A stretch of 64,000 bases of DNA from Atrichornis clamosus (taxonomy: Eukaryota; Chordata; Aves; Passeriformes; Menuridae), in the NCBI GenBank assembly GCA_013400975.1, contig WBMZ01011727.1, forward strand, positions 327,267-391,266. The letters run 5' to 3'. How positions within the stretch are numbered: position 1 is the stretch's first letter; each line of letters opens with the position of its first letter. Below are positions 12,529 through 26,200 of the stretch, piece after piece. A program made the translations under genes and the position numbers. A model generated the notes under the pieces. It saw only the letters and a program-made list of their open reading frames with translations, was not told the origin of the DNA and ran no database searches.

Positions 12529-14713
12529 CACAATGGAACCAAAACCTAAAAGTCCAGCTAAGTTTCTTTTTACCCCTTTCAATCTGTTAACAGAGTCTGT
12601 AGGAACGATCTGTTCTGGAGGAATGACCCTGCATATAACCTCAATTAACCATTAGAAACCAGAAGAACCTTTTGGGGCCTGCAGTTATTTAAGAACTCTA
12701 ACACTTGGAAAGATGTAGATGATGTTATTTGTTTCGTTATGAAGTTTGAGTAGTGAAGTCTTAGCTGGACAAGGGCAGGTTCCTTTTCTACTGACCTGCA
12801 CCAACCCAGCAGGATAAACCTCTGCCTTGTAATCAACCACTTCAAAAAGACAAAATGACATGACTGCTTGATTACGTGCATCCCATAAGCATTTGACCTG
12901 ATGCCAAACCCGGAATTAGTCCCCAAATGTCTTCAGTCCTTAGAGCACTGTGCTCACCCAGAGACCACCCACTGCTTGCAGCACATCAAGACAGTACTGC
13001 TGACAAACACTTCTTGCATCTTGTCCATTCATGGGGCACAGCTGGACTCCCAAACCTGGATCCCTGCTACTCTCTGCCCTTGGGAGAACAGATCCTTCTG
13101 TTCATGAGCTGGGTTTATCCGTACCTGGACACCAGTGAGTGCATAAGGTACAGCTGAGGGTGGTTAATAGCTGAGTCCTTCTGCTCTGGCTCGTTGTATT
13201 TGAGGTGTGATGGCCTTGCATGGTTTGGGTTATTTGGTTTTCCATGTTTTAGTCTTACTGAATTCCCCTTTCATCTCTGCTCCTCAATTTTCTTCTGCTT
13301 CTATAAATCACTTTAACCCAGCTCTTGCAAATGGAGATTCACAAGCACTCCTTACCAAGAACACAGACAACATAATTCATATTCATGAAGGGCTGAAATG
13401 CTGGTTTATGTTTTCTTTCACGTTATTTTCAGTAGTTTTCCAGTGAACCTGGCCATTGTTTTTGCCAGCCAGTGCTTGTCAGAAAGGTTACAGCAGTTTG
13501 CAAAAATCTGGCTACCATATCACTGGATGCAGATAGCTGGATTAGCAAATGTGGGATCTGGTGTACAATAGGCACCTTTGTTTGGGGCTTTTGCAAAGTC
13601 TGGAAGCTCTGGCACTGTGCCTAGTTCAATGTAGCTGTTAGAGCCTTTTCATTGACTTTAATTGGAGCTGGATTAGGGCCTAATCATTAAAGAAAAATCT
13701 TCACCCTGCAGTGAGCTGTGGTCACATTTGACCTCAAAATTTCAATAAGAGGCATTTCTAGGGGAAAACTAGAACATAAGAGATAGAAAAATAATATTTT
13801 CTTGTCAAGTGACGAATGATGGATAATTGTAGTACAGTGACCATATGCCTCAAATTTGTCTTGAACTCCCCAAATTTTTTTCCACGTACGATCTGTCCAA
13901 TTTTGATTTTTGGCAGCTGCCACAGCACAGTGGAGGGGAAGGCTGTTTGTCTGCCTTTAGCTGGTGTGGGATTTGCTGTTGGCAAGCACAGATGACAAAC
14001 ACTTTACTTCTGTGACCAAATGTCTTTGCCATTGTTTTTATTAGACTGTGGGATGTTTTGTCTGATCTGTGGCAAGATATTTTGACAACTCATTGCAGTA
14101 TAATAAATGAATAAAATAGCAGAGACTAACATATTTTATGTGCATGTATGTGTGTGTATATTTTAATGTACAAAAGTATGATAAATTAGTTAGTGGTGTT
14201 TTTTAGAAAAGGTTTTACAGTTCACAAAGCCCATGCTGTATCCCTGTTAGAGATTTACAGTGATTGCCCATCTGTCTCTTGCTCTTTGCCTTCAATGTCT
14301 TTATGTTATCCATGTACTCCAGATGAGAGATCCCAAGCTTCATTCCCTGTTAAAGTCCAAATGGAGTGTGTGAAGTGTAATGGAAGCACAGCTGAGCCAG
14401 ATAGATTAGTAATGCAGGAACATCTAAATGCTGTAGTAATATTAATACTTTTGTAATTAACTTCTGTATCTTAAGTCTACTTTTATTTTTAGGGAATTAA
14501 TTTTTCGACAATCCCATTAGGGAGGTGCATTTTGGTTTGGGTTTTGCAGAGTGTAACGTATTATGAGTTACTACTTTTTGTTGCATACAAAATATCTGCT
14601 ATTTGATGAGGGAGGCATGAGAAGAACAATCTGTACTAGTTTTATTATATCTACCAACATGAGATATGAGGTCAATGAGATATGGTGACAAAAATCATGT
14701 TAATTTATCAGCG
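12529..14713. other. Noncoding DNA, no gene seen
   Basis: No gene is supported. Several frames of 60-93 codons occur around 12645-13446 and 13687-14032, but they overlap in different frames and on both strands without a motif. A short TG/TATG-rich stretch lies near 14140-14162. The sequence otherwise looks unique and noncoding. Confidence 0.65.
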
Positions 14714-14800
14714 TCACAGGATGGGCAATGTTGGAAGGGACCCATAGTGGGACATCTGGTCCAACCCCTCTGACCAAGTGGTTGGGTGTCCTGTGAAATA
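14714..14800 (-). mobile_element. CR1 LINE fragment, 3' end, antisense
   Basis: The plus strand reads TCACAGGATGG, then TTGGAAGGGACC, then CATCTGGTCCAACCCC. These are in the order of the reverse complement of the 3' untranslated end of CR1, the main non-LTR retrotransposon of birds. The element therefore lies on the minus strand with its 3' terminus at 14714. Similarity fades after about 14790, so only the last part of the element is present, as is usual for 5'-truncated CR1 copies. The 8-bp terminal repeats are not evident, and the copy is diverged and inactive. Boundaries are approximate. Confidence 0.8.
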
Positions 14801-17380
14801 ACCCTGTTTTCTCTCTGAAAAACCTAAATAATATTCTGGTAGCATTTTCATTACAAGAAGCAGTTTCTCTAGCAGCTGTTTATCATGTTTCTTCTCAAGC
14901 AATGAAGATTTTTATTCCTGGCATACAAAATGCTAGCTGGTTTTTTTCTTCCTCTTCCTCGTCATGAGAACATTATTGCTTACATGCAGTCAAACGTGGC
15001 AGACAATTGGAGAAACTTCAACGTGGGAATAATATTGTTAAGCCTGGCAACTTGTATGCAAAACAGTTTTTTCAGTGCTCTGATAGCAAGAAATGGAAAT
15101 TGCTCCAAAGAAAATTTTTCTCTCTCTTTCTTTTTAAATTTTATTTTATGTTTTCCTTCTCTCCAAGGCAAATTTTCTCAAGCTAATCTGTTTGATTCAC
15201 ATTCTGATGGACAAATGTGTCAAAACTGCTGGAAGCCAATGCTGTAGGGCATGTGTTTTAAGAGGCTCTTGATTCATTTATGTACTTATAAGTTTTCTAT
15301 TTTTATTCATAGAGAGCATACTTCACCACCCTTGTCACACCAGCTCAGAGACTGAGCTGAACTCTTCCCTTTTAATGGTTCTATCTTCTGAAATATCTCT
15401 AAAGTGTATTAGTTTGTTCTTTTCTAAAATCCCTACTGGATACATAACTACACATCCAGTTTAATTCACTATGACCACAGCACATCTTTGCCATCCTAAA
15501 AATTGTCTCCTCCTGGTTATACCAGTTAAATGTCCTTTGCTAGTTGAATAACAGAGACAAAATTTTGTCATCTCTGCTCCCCTACTTTCTTCAGGTTTTT
15601 TGGGTTTCATACTGTTTTGTTTAGTAGCAGTGAAAAAGGTTGAAAACATGTCCTTGTGGTTTTCATGCTCTTGCTTCATGTGTTTGTTTTTTTTTTTTTA
15701 AATTATGTGCAATGAGACTACCTGGATGATAAATACATTGTCATTCAGGCCGTGCTTTAGGTTTCTAAATGAGAGGTTAATGACCAAACTCCTTGTCCTT
15801 ATGGGGGTAAACAAGGTGACCTAATTGTCATATTTCACTGAAGAATATACTAGAATATACAGGGTTTATTGTAAGATTTCACTTCTATTTGAGGTGATAG
15901 AAATTCCTGTTGCCTTCATGGAAAGTTGGCCAAGACCCTTGCAATGAATCCCAAGCATTTCAGGCTAGGAAAAGGTGGAGGTGGTGTAGAGACCTTTTGG
16001 GGAAACAAAAGACTTAAATCATAGAAAGAAAGATTGGGGGACAAGAAACGTCGATAAAATCATGGCCATTTCTCATCTTAGATCTTAAGTGTTTCTCTTA
16101 GCTACCAAAATAGCCTTGGAGAAGGAATTAAACAGTTGGGTAAATATTGTATAGTCAAGTCTCAAACCCTGCTCTGAGTTGGGCTTTTTACAGAGCTCTC
16201 AAAGCCAAGAGTAGAAAATTAAGAAAGTGAATGCCAGGAATCATCAAGCTGTGGAAGACAGGTCCGGAAAGCACAGCTGTACAGAAAATGGCTTTTCAGG
16301 GAATGGGGAACTTGCAGGCTACAGAGGGTGGGGGAAAAAGGAAAGTGCAAACCCACAAAAAGCATTAGAAAAAGAGGAACTGAAGATCAGCCCCAAGAAG
16401 GGTTAAGAATTCAAAGAAATTGATTTACCTAAGTAAAAATGAATTTTTTGGTAGCATGTTTGCCATGCTAAGGATGGCAAAGTGCTTCCTAGGATTAATG
16501 GGGCTCGAGAGCAAAGTAATAAATGCCAGCAGGAAGCATCCCTCCTGTTTGATGCACAGCTTTGACTTTCAGCTCTGGATGTGGAGGACCATACATTCTG
16601 ATCTAAGTGCAGTTTCTTTATGGATCATTTAGTGCTATGTTCATAAAGTCATTCCTACACTTTTAACTTCCAAAGTTAAATATTACAAGGGAATATAATA
16701 AATCTGCCCTGTATCATCATAGGTATTACCTTTTTCCATAGTTATATAACTCTCTACAGACATAAATTTTAGCCACTTGTGCACCCATCAGGACATGGAT
16801 CAAGTTGGTCTATCCAAGACAACATAATGACCATCATATAACCAACTCTTCTGTTCCATTCACCATTCAAAATAAAATTTTGGGTTGTGGACGTAATTAT
16901 TTCATGTCACAGCAGAAGCTTCTTGATTTGTCTGTTAACCAGAGTAAACTAAACCTATATTTTTCATGTGGAAATCTGCAGTGATAATCACTTGCTGTCA
17001 TCTTGCTTCTAGAGCATAGACAAAAAGCCATGTTGACTCCAAAGAATTAGTACCACTGCCTCTTAAAAATTTTAATAGTACAGAAGGATAGTTAAAAATA
17101 TATTCAACTATATTTTCTAAGGGGCATTATTCAACTAGTTTTGCATAGTTTTCCCATAGCCTAGTGAGCTATGTGAATAACCCAAAATCTGTCTGTTCAA
17201 ACAGGACAGGTGTCAGCAAACTCTGAAGGAAACTGCCACACCAGTGTACACAAAATAATATCTTGAATGATGGAATCGGCTTTATTTTTCTCCTGCAGCT
17301 CCCTGCTACAGCCTTTATGGTCACCTCTGAGCCCTTTGCAATCTCTCCAAAGCCAGCTCCAGGCTTCTGGAATTTTGTTT
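14801..17380. other. Noncoding DNA, no gene seen
   Basis: No gene is supported. A T-rich run lies near 15686-15700. Frames of up to 105 codons at 14930-15247 overlap an opposite-strand frame and carry no motif. The interval 16020-16400 is purine-rich on the plus strand. I recognise no further transposon sequence. Confidence 0.65.
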
Positions 17381-18060
17381 CACCACAAGGCCAGGAGCCA
17401 GGGCTAGCTAGTGTTGCACTGCTGCTGTCACGAGAGGGAAAATAAGGGTGAGGGGAAAGTACAAAACTGAGATGAGGAGCAGCCTTGGGCTTCGAACACC
17501 CTGGAGCTGCCTTCTGGGGACATCTCCAGCCCTCTTCCAGGATTGTTTCCCTGGCAGCAGCAGGCAGCAGCTGGATGAGCTCTGCCATGGCCACCACCTC
17601 CAGCCAGCCCCTTGCCCGCAGAGCCAATGCCCTGGGCTCCCTCCAGGTGACTTTCTGCCACCCCTTGATGCCCAGTCGAGCAGCAGCATCCTAAGTCTGG
17701 CTGCTTAATAGGTGGCTTTTGGCAGCTCGTCAGCCCAGCTGTCAGTAACGGCAGTGAGTGTTTCAAGGAACTGGATCCAGATGTCAGCTCTTTAAAGGGT
17801 TCTTTGGCATCCTTTTTGATGTTTGTGCTCAGCTCCACTGCTGGCTTTGCTGACAACTGCAGGTACAAGGACTGCAGCGCTCCCGTAGCAGCACTTTGTC
17901 GCTCTGAAGGTCCCCCTGCTCTCAGTCCTAGAGGATGAAGAGTGTGTGTCCTGCCTTGCTGAGGTCAAATTCATAAATTCTTCAGGAGCAGAAGAGGGTG
18001 AGACCCCTTCAGGGCTGTCAGAGGCAGGTACTGACACACACCACACACCACCTACAGCCC
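17381..18060. other. GC-rich island without recognisable gene
   Basis: Composition changes sharply to GC-rich sequence for roughly 680 bases. Three overlapping minus-strand frames (17169-17627, 17408-17689, 17428-17868) and two plus-strand frames (17448-17708, 17485-17694) are open together, which is expected when GC-rich DNA is poor in stops. The predicted proteins are rich in Ala, Gly, Ser and Cys with no recognisable domain. There is no clear splice or promoter context. It could be an old transposon or retrocopy relic, a noncoding exon, or just a compositional island. Confidence 0.4.
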
Positions 18061-21000
18061 CGTGCTTCCCTTATAACTGGTGTTTGTCACAATAAAAGGT
18101 AGACCATATTCCTTTTGATAGTCTTATTGCAAATCATGGATTAAATATTGAGAAGTCAATGACTACAACAAGTGTGCAACGTGGCTGTAGCTTTCAGATC
18201 ATTATTGAGCTGCCCAGAAACATGTAATAATGTGCCTTTTGTCTCATCACACTAAATTTACTCTAGTCTGGTCTCTAATGCTTTGATCGCTGTCAATAAC
18301 AAGTAATTTCCCCATTCCTCTGCCCGTCACTGCTGCCACCTTGAATTTTTGGTGGCTGTGATGCTGCAAGTGTAGAGGTGGGAGGTCGTGAGAGGGAAGA
18401 CCAAGCAATGGTTCTACAAACCTTGTTTGAGGGTGAGATAGAAAACATTGATTATTCCCTTTTCCTTTTCAAAATTCTCAGGTTGTGGGTATGTAAATGT
18501 ATGGTGTGGTGCTATTGTGAATCATGTTGGGATAACATGATTCAGCATGTGCTTAAGTAATAAGTTTCTATGGCTTAAAATAAGAGTCTTATATGTCTAA
18601 ATGAGACTGTTCAATGTCTGTCACAGCAGTCCTCCAAAGGCAAGGAAGAAAGGAGCTGGATAGCTCCACGTGCTGTTCCTGGATCCCACTGGGAATTGAT
18701 CAGGTGTCCCCTCTAAAGAACCAAAAAGACTAAAATTTCGGGGAAGGATTTTTTTTCATTATTTTCAGAATATTCGGAGACCAAGGAACTAAATGCAAAG
18801 AATTTGTTAGTATGGGATAAACTGGTGTGAATCACACAGCTGAGCCAAGGATGGGGCAAGGCAATGAACAAAATTGCTGGTTTGTTTTGCAGCACCTGGT
18901 TGGTATTTTTAACATTCATTTTGTACCCTATTTAAACTGCTGATCTGTTGCAATCCTTTGCTGTTTGCAAAGTAAAAAAAAAAAAAGTTACTGCACTCAA
19001 TTTTCAGATAAGTTATTTAAATACACAGTGCTATAGGTGAGCTTTATCTTTTTGACAGTAAATGCTGTGACAGAATGAATCCTTGAGTGCAGTTCTGATT
19101 GCAGGCCACACCAGTGATAATAAATGCACACAACTGTCTTGCCAGTGTTTTCTCATGAGTGTTCAAATATCCCTAAGTGCTCTGATTCTTCCCATGTTTG
19201 GATTTTGCACAGTTGATATTTTGGGGTTCAGAAAAGTAAAAGTGCTTTTTAGTGATGTGTGATGCGGAGTAACCTGTGTCAGTATTACTTAGGAAACTCA
19301 AATTCCAGTTAGGAAATGCATATAGGTGTTTTTCTGAAGCAGAGTAGGGTTTTGAGAGCCAGTGCTAAGCTGCTCGTGAATTCTGCTGGTTGCTATTTTT
19401 TGCAAAACACAAAATTGCCAGCCATGGTTTGGGCAGAGAAAACTCTATCTGAAAATTGTAATTTCTCTACCTCAAACATATGAAACTCTGTTTAATCCTA
19501 TTCCCTTTTTTTTGTACCTGATTTATGTCTGTTTTATGAAAAAAGTGTATTTCCCAGTAATTCATGTTTCCTTCTTCTAACAGCTTTAGCCTGAAAATAT
19601 AATGGCAGCCTCTATATATTTCTTGGTTTTACTCTCACATTCTATCACAGGCTACAAAATGCTTCAACAAATGAGGGGCTTGATTGATTATACAGTAGAT
19701 ATTCAATCACAAAGAAATAGAGGATAAAGCATCTTGCTGGTCAAGCTGATGGACCTTAAAACTTTTGCCTAAATCAACAAAGCCAACAGCTAATTGGAAT
19801 GGTAGAGTTCACTTACATAAATCTCTGACACACATTGTGTATTTTATCACAAATCACAATAGTCATTCAGAATTGTATCATTCTCTGTAAAATATACTGC
19901 CCTTGTGGTTTCTGAGGAAAAGACTCTACAAAGCTGTGCTAGAGAATGAGCAGCTTCAGCAGGGGATATCAGAGAGACCGACTGTAATGACTTAAATTTC
20001 ACCTCCAACACATCACCTGTATTTTTATTTTAAAACTCTGTGAATCTTCTTGGAGAAACAAACAAACAACTTCCTCTTCATCCTGGAAACAGGGTTAGGG
20101 ATGTGGAGGTGGCTACACTGGCAAGAAGCAGTATTTATTTTTGTTGGAAACTTCCAACATATCCTGGCAAGTGGTTGACTGACTAGGGATACTCTTTAAT
20201 GGTTCAACACTAATTCACAGAAGAAAAAAAAAAGAAAAATGTGTTGTTGTGGCTTATGGAAGCGTAGTGAGTTCTGTATGTAGTGATCCAATGCAGTCCT
20301 CAGAAGGACTGAGTTTCGGTGAAAAGAGCAGGATTCAAGTCAGGATTACTCCTGGAGACAGAATGAGAAGCTGCCATAAAGCAGACACAGAAAAGGCACC
20401 TGACGACATCAGGAGTCTGGGTCACTGATGCTTTGGAGAAAGTTTTGTAAATCCCAGTTTCTTTAGCCTGTACCTCATCCTTATCTTTATTCCTAATACC
20501 ACATCAGAGTCCATGATCCTCTCCTACAGCAAAATATAAGACAATACCTGCCAGCAATGCCTTCCTCCCTAATCTTATTTTTTATCTGATATTTAACACT
20601 AAACATGGCTTCTGGGTGCTGCAGATCTAACTCCTAACACCAGTTTTGACCTTTGTCATACTTCATAGCCCGTTTTCTGCTGTTTTTTCTCAAAAGGTAC
20701 TCTTAGAAATCCTAACCCTGGCCACAGCTCCACACCAGGTCCTGCCCAAGTACTCCAGGAACACTCCATTCCGCTGTGATGGCTAGATCCCTATATCCAT
20801 CATATCCCCACCATAACTAGGAAAAAGCCATTTGCCTTTACTTGCAGTAGTTCTCATGCTTGCCTTGCCTTCTTAAAACTCTGCACCACTTCAGTAAATC
20901 CTTCTCTGTAACTCTGCAGGGCTCTATTAGCTGTGGAGTGAGAATTACTCACTGTGAAACAAATAAAGCTGGAATTAGAGGTAAATTTAGGAAACTGAGA

Positions 21001-22835
21001 GACTGAGAACTTGTGATCTCTTCTGAATGCAACTAAGCCAGATGTCTCTTGCAGTAAGGAAACTGCAATTTCTTGTTGCCAGGAAGCCTTAAAGTTAATT
21101 TTGATGGGGTTCCTGTTGGTTGATGTTGGAAAGTTAGCATGAAGTTAAGTCAATCCTGTTAGTCAGCTGTATCTGAAGGAAAGAGTTTAAAGCTGAGTCA
21201 CTTCCATGCTTAACAAAATAGTGCCAGATTTCAATAGATCTGTCTTCCTGAGGGGTAAAACCAATGGTTTCTACCTTATGCTGCATCAGTTTAGCCCCAG
21301 AACCACATGCTGGCCATCCCAAAACATCCCAAAATATTCTTCTTTCTCTATAGAAGGATAATGACTGAGGTTTGTAAGTGTAGGATACCAAAGTGTTTGA
21401 AACATGATGAATTATTATTATACCCAAGAGACAAGGGGAGATATTAGAATCAGAAAGTAATTATAGATCTTTTGTAAGCACCTTAGCTACAAATCTCCAG
21501 CAGCTGTATAAGTTTCTGGGCCTACTAGAGAGGAATCTTAAGGAAGACATGTAACCTCCAGCTGCAATTTCTTTCAACTTTTATTAATTTGAATTTTAAT
21601 AGAGAAAGGGGAAAAGGCTGACACAGGGAGCAGATCCTTACGTGAAGGACAGGAGTCTGGTTCCTGAGAGAGGGCACTGAGCTATCCAGGTGGGAGAGAG
21701 TTGTTTGCTCCTGACTAATATTATTTGGGCAATATCCCCTCATTCTTTCCTTTCTGGTGGAGGAAGATGATGGCAGTTTAAATTCTGAATTGCTGTGGTC
21801 CTCACTGAGCTGGCTAGAAGCCTGACCTAGCTATGGATGGGCTTAGGCAAACATAGATCTACCACTCCCATCTACAGCTTCCCAAAACAACTGCCTGTGT
21901 CTTATGCCAGTTCCACCAGCAGGACATTGGCCAGTTTACCAAATATAAAAATAAAATTAATTCTAACATTGAAATTAATAAAATGAAAATCAATAATGCC
22001 TATCCCTCAACATTTTTTAAGGACATGTTTGCATTTAAGTTACTCCTGTTGTACTCAGAGAGTTACTTGGCTTGTGTGTAGTTAACATGACTCATTTAAT
22101 CCAAAAATAGGATTTGCACACACGTTTTGCAAATCTGCTAGCAGCCTACATTAGTTCTGCACTCAGTCGTGTGTGCAGCGATGCCTTCTGGGTACACATC
22201 CCGGCTCTTGGAAATCCATTTTCGTCTTCCCTGTTTTCCACTTGTTCATAACATGCTCAACCCAAGACAATAACTCATCTCTTTCTGTTCAGCTGATTAC
22301 AGAGATGTGTTCAGTCACAGACTTCAGTTTTCATAACAGGGAAAGGTCACAGTTTCTAGATTTTTTTCTGTTTTATACTGATTTTGTTTCTGCAACACCT
22401 TTGTATCGTAACAGGAAAATTAAATTCAAGAACACCTACAAAAGTCTGCTCCCTAGAAAAGTAGGATTTAGTAGTCCAAAAGCTTCTTTGAAAAGCTGCA
22501 GGTAAATATACCTGTGATAAATTAGTTCAAGTACAAGAAGTCATGCAAAATATAATCCCTTAGAAGACCAAAAACCCAGCTACATTGATATATACTTTAT
22601 AATCCTTAAATGAAATACAGGAGCTGTCCCAAAAAGGTGCATTTTAAAACATATGGTTTTGATGCCATTGTGTTGTTTTACAAGATACAATTGATTCAAA
22701 CTCAGTAGTCAGGAATTATAGCATATAAAATTGCATATGAATCCAAAATGCTAAATTGTTGGTCACTTAAAATGTCGTCCGGACTTTTCAAGGTGGGGAC
22801 ATCTTGTTTTCTGACCAATAGAGAAGTTTAATGGC
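18061..22835. other. Noncoding DNA, no gene seen
   Basis: No gene is supported. An A13 run lies near 18977-18989 and an A-rich run near 20223-20239. Open frames here stay near or below 100 codons and show no motif. The interval 19570-20000 is complex AT-rich sequence without repeats. No transposon relic is obvious. Confidence 0.65.
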
Positions 22836-22881
22836 TTTTTTTTTTACATTATTGCTTTTTTTTTTTAATAAAAAAATAAAA
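22836..22881. repeat. Paired T-runs followed by A-rich tract
   Basis: A T10 run at 22836-22845 and a T11 run at 22856-22866 flank ACATTATTGC, and an AATAAAAAAATAAAAGC tract follows. The second T-run and the A-rich tract form an imperfect hairpin with GC clamps. This is simple sequence and probably variable in length. Confidence 0.55.
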
Positions 22882-23074
22882 GCTGCTCTTGAAACGTTGC
22901 ATTTGTGGTGTTCCATTGTCACAGCAACAAGAACTGTTCTGTTTCCAGATAAAAGCTGTACACTTGGGATCAGATGCAGACAGATCAAGGAGGCAGCAGC
23001 CTGTTTGCTGCGCCGTGAAACACGGAGAGCCTTTGGCACACACAGAAAACTTGAGCCTTGATCCATTATTGGAA

Positions 23075-23205
23075 ACCATTAGCATAAATACTCTGCCAGG
23101 TCATTGACATCTGCATTATCAAATCCCCCTGTGGGATTAGATATTCAGCACTTAGATCATGCTATTAGCCCATGGTATGGTAATGAAATAATCAGCGAAA
23201 ACACA
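23075..23205. promoter_or_regulatory. Candidate conserved non-coding element
   Basis: The interval has complex, non-repetitive AT-rich sequence with ATTAGCATAAAT, GCATTATCAAAT and TAATGAAATAAT words, resembling clustered homeodomain/POU-type sites. No open frame is informative. The call is by texture only and needs an alignment. Confidence 0.2.
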
Positions 23206-23238
23206 CACGTCCAAGAACTCCTGAGTTAACACGGAACT

Positions 23239-23268
23239 GGAATAAAATTAAAACCGGAATAAAATTAA
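23239..23268 (+). repeat. Short direct repeat, 13-bp unit
   Basis: GGAATAAAATTAA occurs at 23239-23251 and again at 23256-23268, separated by four bases. It looks like a small local duplication of 17 bases. No other feature explains it and no function is implied. Confidence 0.6.
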
Positions 23269-26200
23269 CCACAGCTCCTTAGAGTTTGGTACATGCTGCA
23301 TAGTGGATTGCTTTAATGTTCTAAGCACAAAGCTTTGACTCAGGTTCAGGCTGATCCAGAGATTTAGGTGTGGGTAGAGCCGGTCCCACTCAGCCCATAA
23401 TGCTCTTTAAGTAGCTAAATCATGCACAGGAGCTGTATTACACTTACCAGAAAACAGCTTCCCTAATTGCATGCCCTAATCTTTGTTGGCTGGATTACCT
23501 CTCATTTTGGAATGATTTTTGTATGTTTCTTGATAAGGCCAGTTCAAAGCCATCCGTTTAATTTTTTTGGAGTTAAATATACCTTTCCAAGGAGGAAACA
23601 AAGGTGCAGGAGGCCAGAATCTCCTCAAGTTATCATTGATACCAAAGAATCTGCCTGAGAAGTAATTTCAGTCAAAAAATCAGAGGTGGAGTTTAATCTG
23701 TCTTGGGAGAGAAGGACTGCAGGGGTGGTTTAGACATATTTAATTTTCATTTTAAAATTCTCAAGTTCTTTTAACCCATCATCAGAAAACCATCTGTATC
23801 ATTTGGATATTGTAAGAATTGTAACTTCTTTCTTGTGTGGGGAGTTAATCCTGACTCCTGCAGGTTGTGAGTGTGTATACGCTTTATTTCATACAACAGC
23901 AACACCCAGACATTGAGGAGAGGTGTCCTGAGCCTGAATTTCTTGTCCTCCCAGCCTGGTACAAATAAAACCAGCCATAAACTGAGCAACATGTATATCT
24001 TATTTTAAAATCGTATCTTGCTAAAACTATTTATGGTCTTTGCTCTGATAGGTCCTATTGTTCTGACATGCTCCAGAATGTTTTTGGGAATTAACTGGAG
24101 TAGGCATTTTAGTAGCATTAATCTTAACCTAAGTGTCCTGGTTTTACAACTTAACGACTGTGGAGCAGGAGATAAGCTTTACAAATGTTTTTATCCTACT
24201 AATTCAGGCCAGTATTATTAAAAAGGTACCTGAGATTTACAGTACAGAAGTAGATTTAAGTTTAAAACCCAGGAAAACTAAACTTTGTTAGCTCCAGATT
24301 CAAGGCAGAGAATACTAAAATTTTTAAGTTTACTTACCAGTAAGCTACCTTACAAATAACATCATAAATTTTACACTACAACTTCAATTACCAAGGGCTT
24401 TAGACACCTCAATAGAACAATAAATCGCCACGCAGGTAAATGCATGCAATGTTCCTTTAAAACAGAGAAATAAAATGGCTCATAATATATAAAAATCCAA
24501 GATCTTCCATGGGTAAAACATGGTCTCATACATATTGTGAGAAATACAAACAATACAAGGAAAATGAACAAACTCATCATTCTTACCCAGGAATAAGAAT
24601 GCACTCATAAACAGACTCTTACAGTTTTCAGTATTTATTATATTTATTTAATACCTTTCCTTCTGCCATTTCAATGCATTTTCTTTACATGAAGCCTCAC
24701 AGAAGCCTTGTGCAAGGGTATTACCCTGATCTAGGTGATGGGAATGCAAAGGGAACAGGAATTGACACCTGGACAGTGTCACTCAAAATGCAACCAGCTC
24801 TTGGACACATACTCACTCCTGGAAGCATCTATTCAAACATGGGGGCTTGTGAACTTTATTCTGAATTGTTTTAAATATATTCTGCTTCTGAGAAAAAAGC
24901 TATGATCAGCTGCAGCAGGCAGCAGTGTGTCTCTTCACACCTGCATTAACACACTTAAATACACAGGGAAATGGCTCCCTGCTCGGCAGGGTGTGCCAGA
25001 GAGATGAGCACATTCTTCATTTGTTTTGGCTGTTGTAACAAGTGGCACCTTTTGTGGCACGAGACTTTGGGGTCTTTGTGATCTCTGTGGAGGTGTCACC
25101 ACACAAGCCCCGTGTGAATGTCATGCTGTGAACATTTTCTCTCTTGGAAAATCCACAGCGAGGTGGAGATGCTCAGCATATTGGAAGTGGAGCTCTGTGC
25201 ATTACTCACTGAAGAATGAACATGCTCCTACAATCCCCTGTGGCATCTCAAATTTCCTTGGAAACGTCTCCTGAAGTTACTCTGAAGTATTTGCCTAAAA
25301 TGACCCTGTTCTGTTTGTGAGATCACAGCTCACAAATAAACAAGCTATGGGAGCTTTAAGCATTGATCCTATTACTCCAATACTTTATAAGAAGGCACTA
25401 AATAATTACTCTTGAAATTCTGGTCTAAAGTGTTCTTACTACTGATATGTCCTGGAATGCTGGAAGTAAATATAAGAAATGCTTTAAAAATATCAGAGAC
25501 TACAGAGCACAGTTTCACTTACAGATTTGTTGATGTTTTCTATCATTAGAACCACTAATTAGCAACTTGTGACATCACCTGACTTAAACCATTTTGGCTG
25601 ACATTTTCTGCACTACTTGCCACAGGCAGAAGTTGCTGTGGCTTAATATTCCTTTGCAAATAGGAAGCCATTTAACTCACAAAAGTGGTAGGAACTAGGT
25701 GAATTAATTAAGTTAGGCACTTAGATATTGCCATGTAGGTAGAAAAGTCCATGTGGGAGTGAAAAAATTTTGTTTTCAGAATGTGGTTTGAATCTATGTG
25801 AGGCCTGGGGCTGTGCACTGAACCAAATGTTGAAAAATCCTTAGGCAGAGCAAGCACCATCCATTCCGTGCATGACTGAGTCTGGAGTCTAGAGAAGAAA
25901 TTAATATGTGATCGTGTAATTAGACTGTAGAATAATTAATATACACAAGGGAAAGATAACTTCAAATACAGGTAATTGTAATTCCTTTTTTTTTCCCCCT
26001 GTAGTTAATTTTGCAGCCTTTATTTTCTTTCACTGTAGCTTGTGATATATGGTGTAAAGGAAAGAAGAAGTTCAGGACTATTTGCTGATTTTTTTCCCCC
26101 TTTATTAAATGTTAATGTGAAATCTGCAGCAAAGACTGTGATTGCCCATATATTATTCTACAAGTTTGGCTTTGTTTGGTCTTTCAAGCAAAGAAAAAAG

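Noticed and set aside
17169..17868. Overlapping 152- and 146-codon minus-strand frames as a gene or frameshifted pseudogene
   Set aside because: They are in different frames, overlap plus-strand open frames, and joining them gives no recognisable family.
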